The notes: generated from the letters alone by a model not told the origin. Positions 26,994 to 37,181 are shown, numbered from the stretch's first letter. The stretch: DNA of 64,000 nucleotides from CAYPEL01 sp036479985 (GCA_965224815.1 CBDDAF010000003.1:682001-746000); one strand, 5' to 3'. A program made the numbers and translations.

Positions 26994-28274
26994 TTACAGA
27001 TGAATTGCTGTCTTCTCCCCTTCACTCCGCGCGACTAATACTGCTCCGCAAGAATCGCTGAACACATTAACCGAAGTTCTGAACATATCCAGTATCCTGT
27101 CTACTGCCAGTATCAAGCCGATTGCTTCAGCGGGCAGTCCGATCGTCCCCAGGATGATAGTTATCGCAACCAGACTCGCCGCAGGAACACCTGCCACACC
27201 AATTGACGTCAACAGCGCTACCAGCACCACGGTGAACTGGGTAACGAAACTCAGCTCCAGACCATAGGCCTGGGCAATAAACATGGCTGCAACACACTCA
27301 TAAAGTGCCGTACCATCCATATTCACTGTCGCCCCCAGCGGTAACACAAAACTGCTGGTACGGTTTGATACGCCCGCATTATCCCGCACACACTCCATGG
27401 TCAGCGGTAAGGTCGCCGATGATGATGCAGTGGAAAAAGCGGTTAAGAGTGCCGGCATCATTGCCCGGTAGTGTAATAACGGGTTAACCCTGGCGATGAA
27501 AAATAACATTAGGGGTAGCGTCACCAACACATGGAATGACAATGCTCCCACCACGCTGAGCGTGAAGGTACCGAGTGATACAAACAAATCACCCATTTGA
27601 TCCGCATCGATGCCCGCGACTACCTTTGCAACCAGACCAAACACACCGATCGGTGCAAACTTCATGACCCAGTCAGTGATAGCCATCATAACGTCCATAA
27701 CAGCTTGCCAGAAACTCGCCAACAGGCTTCCACGTTCGCTGTCTATCTTGGTCATGAAATAGCCAAATAACAGGCTGAAAAATATCAACCCCAGCATCTG
27801 CCCGTTTGCTGCAGCAGCAACAATATTGGGCGGCACCATACTCAGGAAAACACCCCAGAGATCAGATGTCGTATTGCCATCAATCTTGTCTGAAATTGCA
27901 GCGACCGCACTGACATCCAGACCCAGCAGATCGCGAGCCGGTTCACCGTTGATAATGCCGGGTGTTAAAAGGTTTACAAAGAAAAGACCGGTAAGAATGG
28001 CTAATGCGCTACTGACCACGTAGAACAACAGGGTTTTTCCACCCAGCCGTCCTAACCCTTCGGTGTTGCCGATGCTGGCTATACCGCTGATCATCGATGA
28101 CATGATGAGTGGCACAATGATCATCTTCAGCGCATTCAGGAATAACGTGCCGATGAAATCAAAAACCGAGTAAAAATGAATACCTAAAAACTGGCCGTCA
28201 GCGCCCGCCCAACGCCCAAGGACCACGGCAAATATCAGTGCGATCAGTATTTGCCAATGTAGCTGTAACCGCAT
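26994..28274 (-). CDS. Sodium/proton dicarboxylate or glutamate symporter (DAACS family)
   Basis: A 426-residue inner-membrane symporter with about eight helices and two re-entrant loops. Key motifs are the serine-rich hairpin TAFSTASSSATLPLT, the NMDGT-containing substrate and sodium site PLGATVNMDGTALYE, and the second hairpin region GVAGVPAASLV. The final helix carries DRILDMFRTSVNVFSD, with the Asp and Arg that discriminate between C4-dicarboxylates and acidic amino acids. The exact substrate is not certain. It stands alone, convergent with fabI. Confidence 0.93.
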   Translation of the reverse strand: MRLQLHWQILIALIFAVVLGRWAGADGQFLGIHFYSVFDFIGTLFLNALKMIIVPLIMSSMISGIASIGNTEGLGRLGGKTLLFYVVSSALAILTGLFFVNLLTPGIINGEPARDLLGLDVSAVAAISDKIDGNTTSDLWGVFLSMVPPNIVAAAANGQMLGLIFFSLLFGYFMTKIDSERGSLLASFWQAVMDVMMAITDWVMKFAPIGVFGLVAKVVAGIDADQMGDLFVSLGTFTLSVVGALSFHVLVTLPLMLFFIARVNPLLHYRAMMPALLTAFSTASSSATLPLTMECVRDNAGVSNRTSSFVLPLGATVNMDGTALYECVAAMFIAQAYGLELSFVTQFTVVLVALLTSIGVAGVPAASLVAITIILGTIGLPAEAIGLILAVDRILDMFRTSVNVFSDSCGAVLVARSEGEKTAIHL

Positions 28275-28332
28275 ACCGGGCTAGAACCGTTTCCCAGCTA
28301 TTGTTGTAGTGCTACCTGAACAACCTGAGTAT

Positions 28333-30243
28333 TTACTCACTATCTTCAGGAACTTCAATTACGGCACGATTGCGCAGATCATCTACGATCGAAGCCAGCG
28401 TTGCCGATTTGTACATATTTTCTAAACCTCTCCGCAACTGCAAACTTTCTTCCTTGGTAAGTTTATCAACTTCTGCTTCGTGCACCGCTTTCATTTTTAC
28501 AATGACATAATCACCATCGGCCAGATGGAATCCTTCAGTCATTGGCAACTCATCAGCCACCGCTCTAAGTTGAAACACTTTTTTGAGAAGATAGGGATTG
28601 TAGTTCTGTAAAATGCGCGTCACTTCTTTTGCTTCTGCAAAAACATAAGCCTCTTCTTTCTCAAATTCCTTCAGCTCAGATCCGGTACGCACTTTTTCAA
28701 GCAGAGCCTCTCCCTGCTCCTTAGCCAACTCACTGGCTTTCTTGACTTTAAGACTTGCCTGTATGGTTGCCACAACGTCGTCGAATTTTTTTAACTCGGC
28801 CGCCTTGCGTTCAGTAACCCGAACCACAATAATTTCATCGGGACTGACCTCAATGGGCTCGCTATTGTTGCCCGCATCCAGCACATCTTCGCTATATGCA
28901 GCGGCAATCAGCTTCGGGTATTGCCCAAGACCAACAGGATTATTTTTCCATACCCAGTCACTCTGCTCAATCGTCAGTCCTAGTTCGTCTGCAGCAGCCT
29001 GCAAAGAATCCGGGTTCTCGAAAGCCAGATCGGTTAATTGTTCGAATTGCGTATAAAATATATCTTCTGCTTCATTGAGTTTTAGTTCTTTTTCAAGATC
29101 AGCTTTGGCTTCGTCAAACGTGGGTATCTTGCTAGCCTCAATCTCTTCCAGTTTAATAATATGAAACCCATACTGGCTGTGTACAAGTTCGCTGGTATCA
29201 CCTGTCTGCATTGTGAAAACCACTTCATCAAATTCCGGCACCATGGCACCCCTGGCAAAAAAGCCGAGATCTCCGCCCTGCTCAGCTGAACCCAAATCTT
29301 CTGAATGCTCTTTTGCCAGCCCTGCGAATTCTTCACCATTATTAATTTTGCTCAGTAGATCTGCAGCTGTGCTTCGGGCTTCTTCAATATCATCTTCATC
29401 TGCGTCAGCATTGTGCTGAATCAAAATATGCCTGGCACGTCTCTGCTCCTGTTTCATCAAACCCTGTTTTTTATCGTCGTAGTAGGTCTGCAATTCTTCA
29501 GGATCGATTTCTATGCCTTCAGCCAGATCTGACTTGCGCAGACTCAAAGAAGCCAATTTGACCTTTTCAGGATCCTCAAATTTATCAGGATTTTCCTTGA
29601 AATATTTTTCTGCCTCTTCGTTACTGACTTCTGCCTCACCAAACAGCGCCATATGCGAAATAGTCAGGTAATCAAAATCACGTTTTTGTTGTTGCAGCAT
29701 ATAGGCATCTTTTATCTCTCCTTGCGTGATAAAAGCGGTGTCACTCACACCCTGAATCAGTTGCGCACTCAACAACCTGGTCCTGGTATCGGCTTCAAAC
29801 TGACCAGGCGATATTCCGCGTTGAGCTAATAGACGTTGGTACAAATCCCCGGAAAATACACCCTCTTCCTGTAATTCAGGGATCGAATGAATAAATTTGG
29901 CGAGATACTGATCACTGACGACCAATCCGTTAGACGCAGCCTGTTGCAAAATCAGCTGTTTCTGAACCAGAGTATCCAATGCTTGCTTGCGGAGCATTTT
30001 TTCATCGAGGTTTGCCGGGTCAAAGGATTCGCCCATCCGTGATTCCATAGCGAATCGTTGCCGCTGATAGGCATCTTGAAACTCTCCCGAAGAAATTTCC
30101 ACATCATTAACTTTTGCAGCGTATGTTTGCGCTTTATCCTGTAGATAAGAACCTAATCCGAATAATGCGAAAGTAATTATGATCAAGCCGATAACGATCC
30201 AGCCCAATATACCGGTTGCTTTGTCTCGCATTGCTTGCAACAT
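28333..30243 (-). CDS. ppiD: Periplasmic folding chaperone / peptidyl-prolyl isomerase D
   Basis: A 636-residue inner-membrane-anchored periplasmic chaperone that helps newly exported proteins fold near the Sec translocon. The N-terminus MLQAMRDKATGILGWIVIGL begins the single membrane helix (residues 13-33). A SurA_N-like chaperone domain follows, then a parvulin domain (RARHILIQHNADADEDD, GDLGFFARGAMVPEFDEVVF, YGFHIIKLEEI; about residues 265-365) and a long C-terminal chaperone part. Length matches E. coli PpiD (623). Position after hupB and two tRNA genes is conserved in gammaproteobacteria. Confidence 0.95.
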   Translation of the reverse strand: MLQAMRDKATGILGWIVIGLIIITFALFGLGSYLQDKAQTYAAKVNDVEISSGEFQDAYQRQRFAMESRMGESFDPANLDEKMLRKQALDTLVQKQLILQQAASNGLVVSDQYLAKFIHSIPELQEEGVFSGDLYQRLLAQRGISPGQFEADTRTRLLSAQLIQGVSDTAFITQGEIKDAYMLQQQKRDFDYLTISHMALFGEAEVSNEEAEKYFKENPDKFEDPEKVKLASLSLRKSDLAEGIEIDPEELQTYYDDKKQGLMKQEQRRARHILIQHNADADEDDIEEARSTAADLLSKINNGEEFAGLAKEHSEDLGSAEQGGDLGFFARGAMVPEFDEVVFTMQTGDTSELVHSQYGFHIIKLEEIEASKIPTFDEAKADLEKELKLNEAEDIFYTQFEQLTDLAFENPDSLQAAADELGLTIEQSDWVWKNNPVGLGQYPKLIAAAYSEDVLDAGNNSEPIEVSPDEIIVVRVTERKAAELKKFDDVVATIQASLKVKKASELAKEQGEALLEKVRTGSELKEFEKEEAYVFAEAKEVTRILQNYNPYLLKKVFQLRAVADELPMTEGFHLADGDYVIVKMKAVHEAEVDKLTKEESLQLRRGLENMYKSATLASIVDDLRNRAVIEVPEDSE

Positions 30244-30301
30244 AATTTATTTCCAGTCTTAGATGATGAAATTGAATCTGTGATTAGTGCTTTATAAAGT
30301 A

Positions 30302-30329
30302 CTAAGGGCGTCCGGATGGACGCCCTTAG
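30302..30329 (-). terminator. Hairpin ending the hupB-tRNA transcript
   Basis: A 12-base stem, CTAAGGGCGTCC-GGAT-GGACGCCCTTAG, seven bases beyond the tRNA-Asp gene. The following T-rich sequence is weak. It probably ends or processes the tRNA transcript before ppiD. Confidence 0.7.
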
Positions 30330-30335
30330 CTTAAA

Positions 30336-30412
30336 TGGCGGAGTGGACGGGATTCGAACCCGCGACCCCCGGCGTGACAGGCCGGTATTCTAACCAGCTG
30401 AACTACCACTCC
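30336..30412 (-). tRNA. tRNA-Asp (GTC)
   Basis: 77 bases with CCA encoded. Anticodon loop CTGTCAC gives GTC. The acceptor stem GGAGTGG pairs with CCACTCC, and the T arm is GGGTTCGAATCCC. Confidence 0.97.
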
Positions 30413-30420
30413 ACGAACCT

Positions 30421-30496
30421 TGGTGGGTGCTGAGGGGATCGAACCCCCGACATTCGCCTTGTAAGGGCGACGCTCTCCCAGCTGAGCTAAGCACCC
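30421..30496 (-). tRNA. tRNA-Val (TAC)
   Basis: 76 bases with CCA encoded. Anticodon loop CTTACAA gives TAC. The acceptor stem GGGTGCT pairs with AGCACCC, and the T arm is GGGGTTCGATCCCC. It is 8 bases upstream of tRNA-Asp in the same transcript. Confidence 0.97.
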
Positions 30497-30507
30497 GGGA
30501 AAGCCGT

Positions 30508-30780
30508 TTAGTTTAGGGCATCCTTAAAGGCTTTACCAGCTTTAAAGCCAGGGGCTTTAGAAGCTTTAATCTGTATTGCTTCACCGGTACGTGGATTACG
30601 TCCCGTACGGGCAGCACGATCACGCACTTCAAAAGTTCCAAAGCCAACCAGGGTTACCTGATCACCCTTGCTTAGTGTATTAATAACACCGTCCAGTACC
30701 GCATCCACTGCACGTGAAGCAGAAGCTTTGGACAGTTCGGCAGACTCAGCGACCGCATCAATCAATTCAGTTTTGTTCAT
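30508..30780 (-). CDS. hupB: DNA-binding protein HU-beta
   Basis: A 90-residue histone-like protein that bends and compacts DNA as a dimer. It begins MNKTELIDAVAESAELSKA and contains GFGTFEVRDRAARTGRNPRT, which forms the DNA-binding beta arm with its intercalating Pro; the C-terminus is PGFKAGKAFKDALN. Length and sequence are standard. Location directly downstream of lon and upstream of tRNA-Val and tRNA-Asp is conserved. Confidence 0.97.
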   Translation of the reverse strand: MNKTELIDAVAESAELSKASASRAVDAVLDGVINTLSKGDQVTLVGFGTFEVRDRAARTGRNPRTGEAIQIKASKAPGFKAGKAFKDALN

Positions 30781-30979
30781 TTAGTTGAAATCCTCTTAGG
30801 CAGTAGACAAAAAATCAAGCTATAAAATACTGTGCAATTCAAACAGAAACAGCCTGGCTATTAACCAAGCCTGAATTCAGAATAGATTTATACCAATTGC
30901 ACCCGAATCCAGTCAACTGGAAAACGGGGCAAATGGTAAAAAATCTTGCTAGATAGGCAGAAATTGCCAGAAAAGAGGG

Positions 30980-33427
30980 TTAATGAGCCCTGACAGTTTT
31001 AGATTTTGTTGCTTTTTTGCTCTTTACTTTCGAAACTGGCTTGCCAGTTCCTTTCTCATCACTGTCAGCACGGGGTGCTGGAGAATGAACTAAAGCGACT
31101 TCGAGCACTTCATCAATCCATTTGATAGGACGGATATCCAGCTTGTCTTTGACATTCTGCGGGATGTCCGCGAGGTCTTTACGATTCTCTTCTGGAATAA
31201 TGACCGTTTCGATACCACCACGGTGTGCCGCCAACAGCTTTTCTTTCAGGCCGCCTATCGGCAAAACTTCACCGCGCAAAGTAATCTCACCGGTCATCGC
31301 GACGTTAGAACGCACTGGAATTTTTGTTAACGCAGAAACCAGCGCCGTGCACATACCTACACCCGCACTGGGGCCATCTTTAGGTGTCGCGCCTTCCGGA
31401 ACATGCACATGAATATCAAATTTCTGGTAGAAGTCTTCTTCTATTCCGAGTGTTTGCGCCCGGCTACGCACGACTGTTGTAGCCGCCTGAATGGACTCCT
31501 GCATCACATCACCCAACTGCCCGGTATGAATCAAACGACCCTTACCTGGCACGATGGTAGACTCGATGGTCAACAGCTCTCCGCCCACTTCTGTCCAGGC
31601 CAGACCGGTCACCTGACCGACCTGATCATATTCTTCGGCACGGCCGTAGCGGAAACGTTTGACACCCAGATATTTTTCCAGGTTACGTGGTGTAATGGAT
31701 ATTTTGCTGTCAGTTTTTTCCAGCAATAATTGTTTAACTACCTTACGGCAAATTTTGGAGATCTCGCGCTCAAGATTACGCACACCCGCTTCACGTGTGT
31801 AGAAACGTACAATGTCACGTATTGCTTTTTCGCTAATGGTAATCTCGTCGTCTTTCAAGCCATTTGCTTCAACCTGCTTTTGCAGGAGATAGCGAGTAGC
31901 AATATTGATTTTTTCATCTTCTGTATAGCCCGGAATACGGATCACTTCCATTCTGTCCAGTAGTGGACCTGGAATATTCAATGTATTAGCCGTTGCTACA
32001 AACATAACATCCGATAAGTCAAAATCTACTTCCAGGTAATGGTCAGCAAAGGTGTTGTTCTGCTCAGGGTCGAGAACTTCCAGTAACGCTGATGATGGGT
32101 CACCACGAAAATCCATCGACATCTTATCCATTTCATCCAGTAAAAACAGTGGGTTGCGCACACCTACCTTGGACAGGTTTTGGACAATCTTGCCCGGCAA
32201 GGAACCGATATAGGTTCTCCGGTGACCACGAATTTCTGCTTCATCACGCACACCACCCAGGGACATACGTGAAAATTTACGATTAGTAGCACGCGCAATA
32301 GAACGGCCCAGGGAGGTTTTACCGACACCGGGAGGCCCCACCAGACATAGAATCGGTCCTTTCAATTTACGCACACGCTGTTGAACAGCGAGGTATTCAA
32401 GAATGCGTTCTTTAACCTTGTCGAGTCCATAATGATCTTCTTCCAGCACAGCTTCAGCACGCGCCAGATCATGACGAATTTTGGTGCGTTTTTTCCATGG
32501 CACACTGACAAGCCAATCAAGGTAATTACGTACGACCGTTGCTTCTGCTGACATCGGCGACATCATTTTCAGTTTGTTCAGCTCGCCATCCGCTTTTTCT
32601 TTGGCTTCCTTGGACATACCTGCCTTGTCGATTTTTGCCTGCATTTCCTCGACTTCATTCGGCACATCTTCCATCTCACCCAGTTCTTTCTGGATGGCTT
32701 TCATCTGTTCGTTCAGGTAATACTCGCGCTGACTTTTTTCCATCTGTTGTTTGACGCGGCCGCGAATGCGCTTTTCGATTTGCAATACGTCGATTTCACC
32801 CTCAATAATTCCCATCAGGCGTTCGAGACGCTGACGCACACTGATTATTTCCAGCACCTGTTGTTTTTCATCCAGCTTCAGTGCCATATGTGCCGCAATG
32901 GTGTCGGCTAATCGCCCGGGTTCATCGATGCCGGACAGTGACGTCAGAATTTCTGGTGGGACTTTTTTATTCAGTTTTACGTATTGGTCAAACAGTGCGA
33001 GCAATGAACGCATCAGCACGTCAACTTCACGTTCCGCATCCCCATCATCAACAACACGACGCTCTATTTCCGCAGAAAAGAAATCTTCTGTAGTGGCGAA
33101 ACCGACGATTGCAGCGCGTTCAGCACCTTCGACTAATACTTTGACGGTGCCATCGGGAAGTTTCAGTAATTGCAGGATTGTAGACAGCGTTCCGATCTCG
33201 TGAATATCAGTGGACTGCGGATCGTCAACTTCGGCACTTTTTTGCGCAACCAAAAGAATATTCTTGTCGTGATCCATCGCAGCTTCAAGCGCACGGATGG
33301 ATTTCTCCCGGCCTACGAAAAGGGGAATAACCATATGTGGGTACACAACCACATCACGCAAAGGCAAAACAGGTATAATTTCAGATTTGCTGGATGCGGT
33401 GTTATCGGTTACTTCGTTCTGCTCCAT
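30980..33427 (-). CDS. lon: ATP-dependent protease Lon
   Basis: An 815-residue cytoplasmic AAA+ serine protease that degrades misfolded and regulatory proteins. The N-terminal LonN domain starts IIPVLPLRDVVVYPHMVIPL. Walker A is GPPGVGKTS, Walker B is FLLDEMDKM, and the proteolytic domain has PKDGPSAGVGMCTALVSAL, with the catalytic Ser, and MTGEITLRGEVLPIGGLKEK, with the catalytic Lys. The C-terminal tail is basic. The frame extends 14 codons upstream, but AGGA lies before the ATG at 33427, which is chosen. A sigma32-like promoter lies about 60 bases upstream, so the gene is probably heat-inducible. Confidence 0.97.
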   Translation of the reverse strand: MEQNEVTDNTASSKSEIIPVLPLRDVVVYPHMVIPLFVGREKSIRALEAAMDHDKNILLVAQKSAEVDDPQSTDIHEIGTLSTILQLLKLPDGTVKVLVEGAERAAIVGFATTEDFFSAEIERRVVDDGDAEREVDVLMRSLLALFDQYVKLNKKVPPEILTSLSGIDEPGRLADTIAAHMALKLDEKQQVLEIISVRQRLERLMGIIEGEIDVLQIEKRIRGRVKQQMEKSQREYYLNEQMKAIQKELGEMEDVPNEVEEMQAKIDKAGMSKEAKEKADGELNKLKMMSPMSAEATVVRNYLDWLVSVPWKKRTKIRHDLARAEAVLEEDHYGLDKVKERILEYLAVQQRVRKLKGPILCLVGPPGVGKTSLGRSIARATNRKFSRMSLGGVRDEAEIRGHRRTYIGSLPGKIVQNLSKVGVRNPLFLLDEMDKMSMDFRGDPSSALLEVLDPEQNNTFADHYLEVDFDLSDVMFVATANTLNIPGPLLDRMEVIRIPGYTEDEKINIATRYLLQKQVEANGLKDDEITISEKAIRDIVRFYTREAGVRNLEREISKICRKVVKQLLLEKTDSKISITPRNLEKYLGVKRFRYGRAEEYDQVGQVTGLAWTEVGGELLTIESTIVPGKGRLIHTGQLGDVMQESIQAATTVVRSRAQTLGIEEDFYQKFDIHVHVPEGATPKDGPSAGVGMCTALVSALTKIPVRSNVAMTGEITLRGEVLPIGGLKEKLLAAHRGGIETVIIPEENRKDLADIPQNVKDKLDIRPIKWIDEVLEVALVHSPAPRADSDEKGTGKPVSKVKSKKATKSKTVRAH

Positions 33428-33490
33428 GTAGCGATTCCTCAATATTTTGTCTGTGTCAGATACCACCATTTAGCCTGGTGGCTCGCATGA

Positions 33491-33519
33491 ATATGGGGAC
33501 GCTGAAAAGACAATTCAAT
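33491..33519 (-). promoter_or_regulatory. Heat-shock (sigma32-type) promoter of lon
   Basis: On the minus strand ATTGAA-N15-CCCCATAT. The -10 part matches the sigma32 consensus CCCCATNT at all positions and the -35 part differs from CTTGAA at one. It lies about 64 bases upstream of the lon start codon, a normal distance. Confidence 0.7.
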
Positions 33520-33700
33520 GACGGTTTTCGGCCTCATTGAGTATATAGCAAGAACCAAGCCACGCTTGTAAGCTCACTGCGATAATTATCAGCAGGGCTA
33601 TTATAGCGTTATTGAAGGGATAATGTGCGCATAAGCACAGTGAACATATGCCTGGCCAGGCGGCGTTAGCGCGACAAAAACTGAACTAAATATAACAGGA

Positions 33701-34984
33701 CTATTTGCTATCAGATGCTGCAATCTTCTCAGGATCTGCCGTATCGTAGACCAGATAAGGTTCCGACTCGCCCTGAATTGCACGTTCGTCTACCACAACC
33801 TTCTGGACATTATCCAGTGAAGGAAGCTCATACATTGTATCCAGCAACACGTTTTCGAGAATTGTCCGCAAACCGCGCGCACCAGTTTTGCGGCTCATCG
33901 CCTTGAGGGCAACGGCACGAAGCGCATCTTCACGGAATTCGATTTCCGCCCCTTCCATTTCGAAGAGTTTGGAATATTGTTTAGTCAGCGAATTCTTGGG
34001 TTCGGTCAGAATGGACACCAAGGCATCTTCATCGAGTTCTTCCAGAGTTGCCACAACCGGCAAACGGCCAACAAATTCCGGAATCAAACCAAATTTAATC
34101 AGATCTTCCGGCTCAACATCGTTGAGTATTTCACCCACGTTCTGGGTTTCATCCTTACTCTTAACTTCGGCTGAAAATCCGATACCGCCTTTCTCTGACC
34201 GGCTGCGAATGATTTTTTCAAGCCCAGCAAAAGCACCACCGACAACAAACAAAATGCTGGAAGTATTAACCTGCAGGAATTCTTGCTGAGGGTGTTTTCT
34301 ACCACCCTGGGGCGGTACAGAAGCTATCGTTCCTTCGATAAGTTTCAATAATGCCTGTTGCACACCCTCACCCGAAACATCGCGCGTGATGGATGGGTTA
34401 TCAGACTTGCGGGAAATCTTGTCGATTTCGTCGATATACACAATACCTGTCTGTGCTTTCTCGACATCGTAATCACATTTTTGCAGCAACTTTTGAATGA
34501 TGTTTTCTACATCTTCACCCACATAACCGGCTTCAGTCAGTGTCGTCGCGTCAGCGATCGTGAAAGGTACATTCAGCATTCTGGCGAGCGTTTCTGCCAA
34601 CAGCGTCTTACCTGAACCGGTAGGGCCAATCAGTAGAATATTACTTTTGGAAAGTTCTACTCCATCTTTTGAATTTTCTGCTTCAAGCCGTTTGTAATGA
34701 TTGTAAACGGCAACAGAAAGAACTTTTTTTGCATTTTTCTGGCCAATGACGTACTCGTCCAGCACTGCATTTATTTCGTGAGGCGTCGGCAGCTTGTTAC
34801 TACCTACTGCTGACTTATCTGACATTTCCTCGCGGATAATGTCATTACATAATTCGACGCATTCGTCGCAGATAAAAACCGATGGCCCAGCGATCAGTTT
34901 GCGGACTTCATGCTGGCTTTTGCCGCAGAAGGAGCAATACAGCAATTTGCCGTCATCACTTTTACTGTCTCGATCATCACTCAT
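33701..34984 (-). CDS. clpX: ATP-dependent Clp protease ATP-binding subunit ClpX
   Basis: A 427-residue AAA+ unfoldase that feeds substrates to ClpP. The N-terminal zinc domain has CSFCGKSQHEV and CDECVELC. Walker A is GPTGSGKTLLAETLA, the pore loop is GYVGEDV, and the sensor region is KTGARGLRTILE. The ClpP-docking loop IGF is present in KGGIGFSAEV. GLIPEFVGRLPV is intact. Length is standard. It follows clpP by 178 bases in the same direction. Confidence 0.97.
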   Translation of the reverse strand: MSDDRDSKSDDGKLLYCSFCGKSQHEVRKLIAGPSVFICDECVELCNDIIREEMSDKSAVGSNKLPTPHEINAVLDEYVIGQKNAKKVLSVAVYNHYKRLEAENSKDGVELSKSNILLIGPTGSGKTLLAETLARMLNVPFTIADATTLTEAGYVGEDVENIIQKLLQKCDYDVEKAQTGIVYIDEIDKISRKSDNPSITRDVSGEGVQQALLKLIEGTIASVPPQGGRKHPQQEFLQVNTSSILFVVGGAFAGLEKIIRSRSEKGGIGFSAEVKSKDETQNVGEILNDVEPEDLIKFGLIPEFVGRLPVVATLEELDEDALVSILTEPKNSLTKQYSKLFEMEGAEIEFREDALRAVALKAMSRKTGARGLRTILENVLLDTMYELPSLDNVQKVVVDERAIQGESEPYLVYDTADPEKIAASDSK

Positions 34985-35162
34985 TCATAGTTCCTCGGCT
35001 TTTTAAGATACGCGGCTACTCGCACTTAATCCGTCATCACGTGCAATCAGGATTCTATTCAACTACTTCCATTCGCTCTATACAAGCTTTCCCTGTCTCA
35101 ATTTACGGTTTTTCATCAACTATTACAGGTACTCAGTTGCCAGAAAACGCTGGAAGTTCCTG

Positions 35163-35804
35163 CTATTCGACGGGTTCCTTGCGTGATACCAGTATTTCGT
35201 CGATTAATCCGTATTCCCTGGACTGTTCTGCCCCTAAAAAATTATCTCTGTCGGTATCAGACTGTATCTTTTCCAATGACTGGCCAGTGTGATTGGCCAG
35301 TATCGTGTTCAAACGCTCACGAACCAGCAGAATTTCCCGGGCATGAATGTCAATATCCGATGCCTGCCCCTGAAAACCACCCAGTGGCTGATGAATCATC
35401 ATTCGTGAGTGCGGCAAACAATAGCGCTTGTCTTTGGCGCCCCCAGCCAGCAACACGGCACCCATGCTGGCTGCCTGGCCAATACACATGGTGCTTACAT
35501 CTGCCTTAATAAATTGCATCGTGTCATAAATCGCCAAACCCGCTGTGACTGAACCACCCGGCGAGTTGATGTACAAGTGTATATCCTTATCAGGGTTCTC
35601 TGATTCCAGGAATAACAGTTGAGCAACCACAATGTTAGCCATGTAATCTTCAACCGGCCCAACCATAAAGACAACCCGCTCTTTCAATAGCCTCGAGTAG
35701 ATGTCGTAGGCACGTTCGCCCCGGGCAGACGTCTCCACGACCATGGGCACCAGGTTCAGGGCCTGCGCATTACCTGCGCCGTATTTACTTATATTATCGG
35801 ACAT
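35163..35804 (-). CDS. clpP: ATP-dependent Clp protease proteolytic subunit ClpP
   Basis: A 213-residue serine peptidase that forms the double-ring chamber used by ClpX. The catalytic Ser is in CIGQAASMGAVLLAGG and the His in SRMMIHQPLGGFQGQASDID. The Asp is expected in the SDTDRDNFLGAEQSREYGLID region. A GTG one codon earlier is possible, but AAGGAA is better spaced for the ATG at 35804. It follows tig by about 30 bases, so the two are probably co-transcribed. Confidence 0.97.
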   Translation of the reverse strand: MSDNISKYGAGNAQALNLVPMVVETSARGERAYDIYSRLLKERVVFMVGPVEDYMANIVVAQLLFLESENPDKDIHLYINSPGGSVTAGLAIYDTMQFIKADVSTMCIGQAASMGAVLLAGGAKDKRYCLPHSRMMIHQPLGGFQGQASDIDIHAREILLVRERLNTILANHTGQSLEKIQSDTDRDNFLGAEQSREYGLIDEILVSRKEPVE

Positions 35805-35834
35805 CACCGTATTTCCTTTATCAGCTAACTTAAA

Positions 35835-37109
35835 CTAGGACTGCATAATATCATCAAAATCTACTGATTTATCTTCAGTTTTTGATTGCTCTAACACCCA
35901 GTCTACCACCGTATCTTCCATAACGAAGGTCTGGATACCCTGGAGCATCTCCTGATTACTGTAATACCACTGCACCACTTCCTCAGGCTTTTCATAAGAG
36001 GCGGCTATCCCCTCGATGGTCTGTCGTATTTTGTCTGGATCTGGCTGTAACTGATTTTGCTTTACAATCTCAGAGATCAACAACCCTAAAGAGACCCGCC
36101 TGCGTGCCTCTTCTTCATAAAGACTTCTGTCATTTGACTGCTTTTCGGCACCTTCGTCCTGACTCTTGATCAGGGCATCGATTTCACCGTCGACCAGTGA
36201 AACCGGTAAATCGAGATCAACCTGGCCGAGCAACCCGTCAAACACCTGTTGTTTAGTATTGGCCTTAATCGTCGCATCCAGTTCACGCTGCATATTGTTC
36301 CGAACTTCCTGTTTAAACGTATCAAGCCCACCAGACATACCAAAAGCCGTAGCAAGATTATCGTCCAATTCAGGTAAAACTGATTCAGAAACACTGTGTA
36401 TTTTGATATCAAACTGGGCTGTTTTCCCGGCCACTTCTGAGGAAGCGTAATCTTCCGGAAAGGTCACTTCTATGGTTTTCTGTTCACTGGCTGATGCGTC
36501 AAGCAACTGTTCCTCAAAACCAGGGATCATCGAATTTGATCCCAGTTCAAGCGGCACATTTGAGGCTTTGTTGCCGGAAAACGTCTGGCCATCGACCGTA
36601 CCTTCGAAATCGATTAACAACTGATCACCCGAAGCAGATTTACGCTCAACCACATTCCAGGTTGCGCGCTGTTTGCGTAGTTTCTCCATCATTTTCGCCA
36701 GGTTAGCGTCTTTGACTTCACAGACCTGCTTCTCAATGGCCAGGTTGGACAGCTCAGGCACTTCAATCGTCGGGTAGATTTCAAATGTCGCAACATATTC
36801 AAAAGCTTCACCGGGCGCATTAGAAGTTTGCTCGATTCTGGGTTCACTGGCGGGTGTGAGTGCTTGTTGCTGCAAAGCTTCCTGATAACTCGATGCAATC
36901 AGGTCACTGGCTGCTTCTTCACGGACTTGCGTACCATATCGCTTGTTCACCACGCTCAGAGGTACCTTGCCGGGACGGAAGCCGTCAATTCGCACAGATC
37001 GAGTCAGCTCCTGCAATTTATTGTTCACCTGTTGATCAATTTGATCAGCCGGTATCTGCACCTTCATGCGGCGGCCAAGACCAGTGGTTGTTTCTACGGA
37101 GACTTGCAT
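35835..37109 (-). CDS. tig: Trigger factor (ribosome-associated chaperone)
   Basis: A 424-residue chaperone with prolyl isomerase activity that binds near the ribosome exit tunnel. The ribosome-binding signature GFRPGKVPLSVV lies near residue 43. The FKBP-type isomerase domain follows (SGDQLLIDFEGTVDGQTFSG), and the C-terminal chaperone arms end at DFDDIMQS. Length matches the family (432 in E. coli). It is the first protein gene after a five-gene tRNA cluster and leads the tig-clpP-clpX block. Confidence 0.97.
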   Translation of the reverse strand: MQVSVETTTGLGRRMKVQIPADQIDQQVNNKLQELTRSVRIDGFRPGKVPLSVVNKRYGTQVREEAASDLIASSYQEALQQQALTPASEPRIEQTSNAPGEAFEYVATFEIYPTIEVPELSNLAIEKQVCEVKDANLAKMMEKLRKQRATWNVVERKSASGDQLLIDFEGTVDGQTFSGNKASNVPLELGSNSMIPGFEEQLLDASASEQKTIEVTFPEDYASSEVAGKTAQFDIKIHSVSESVLPELDDNLATAFGMSGGLDTFKQEVRNNMQRELDATIKANTKQQVFDGLLGQVDLDLPVSLVDGEIDALIKSQDEGAEKQSNDRSLYEEEARRRVSLGLLISEIVKQNQLQPDPDKIRQTIEGIAASYEKPEEVVQWYYSNQEMLQGIQTFVMEDTVVDWVLEQSKTEDKSVDFDDIMQS

Positions 37110-37181
37110 TTCATTTCCTCAATAGTAGTTTGATAACCAGCCTGGCCAGTTAATTTTAACTACTTAAATTATAACAATAAT

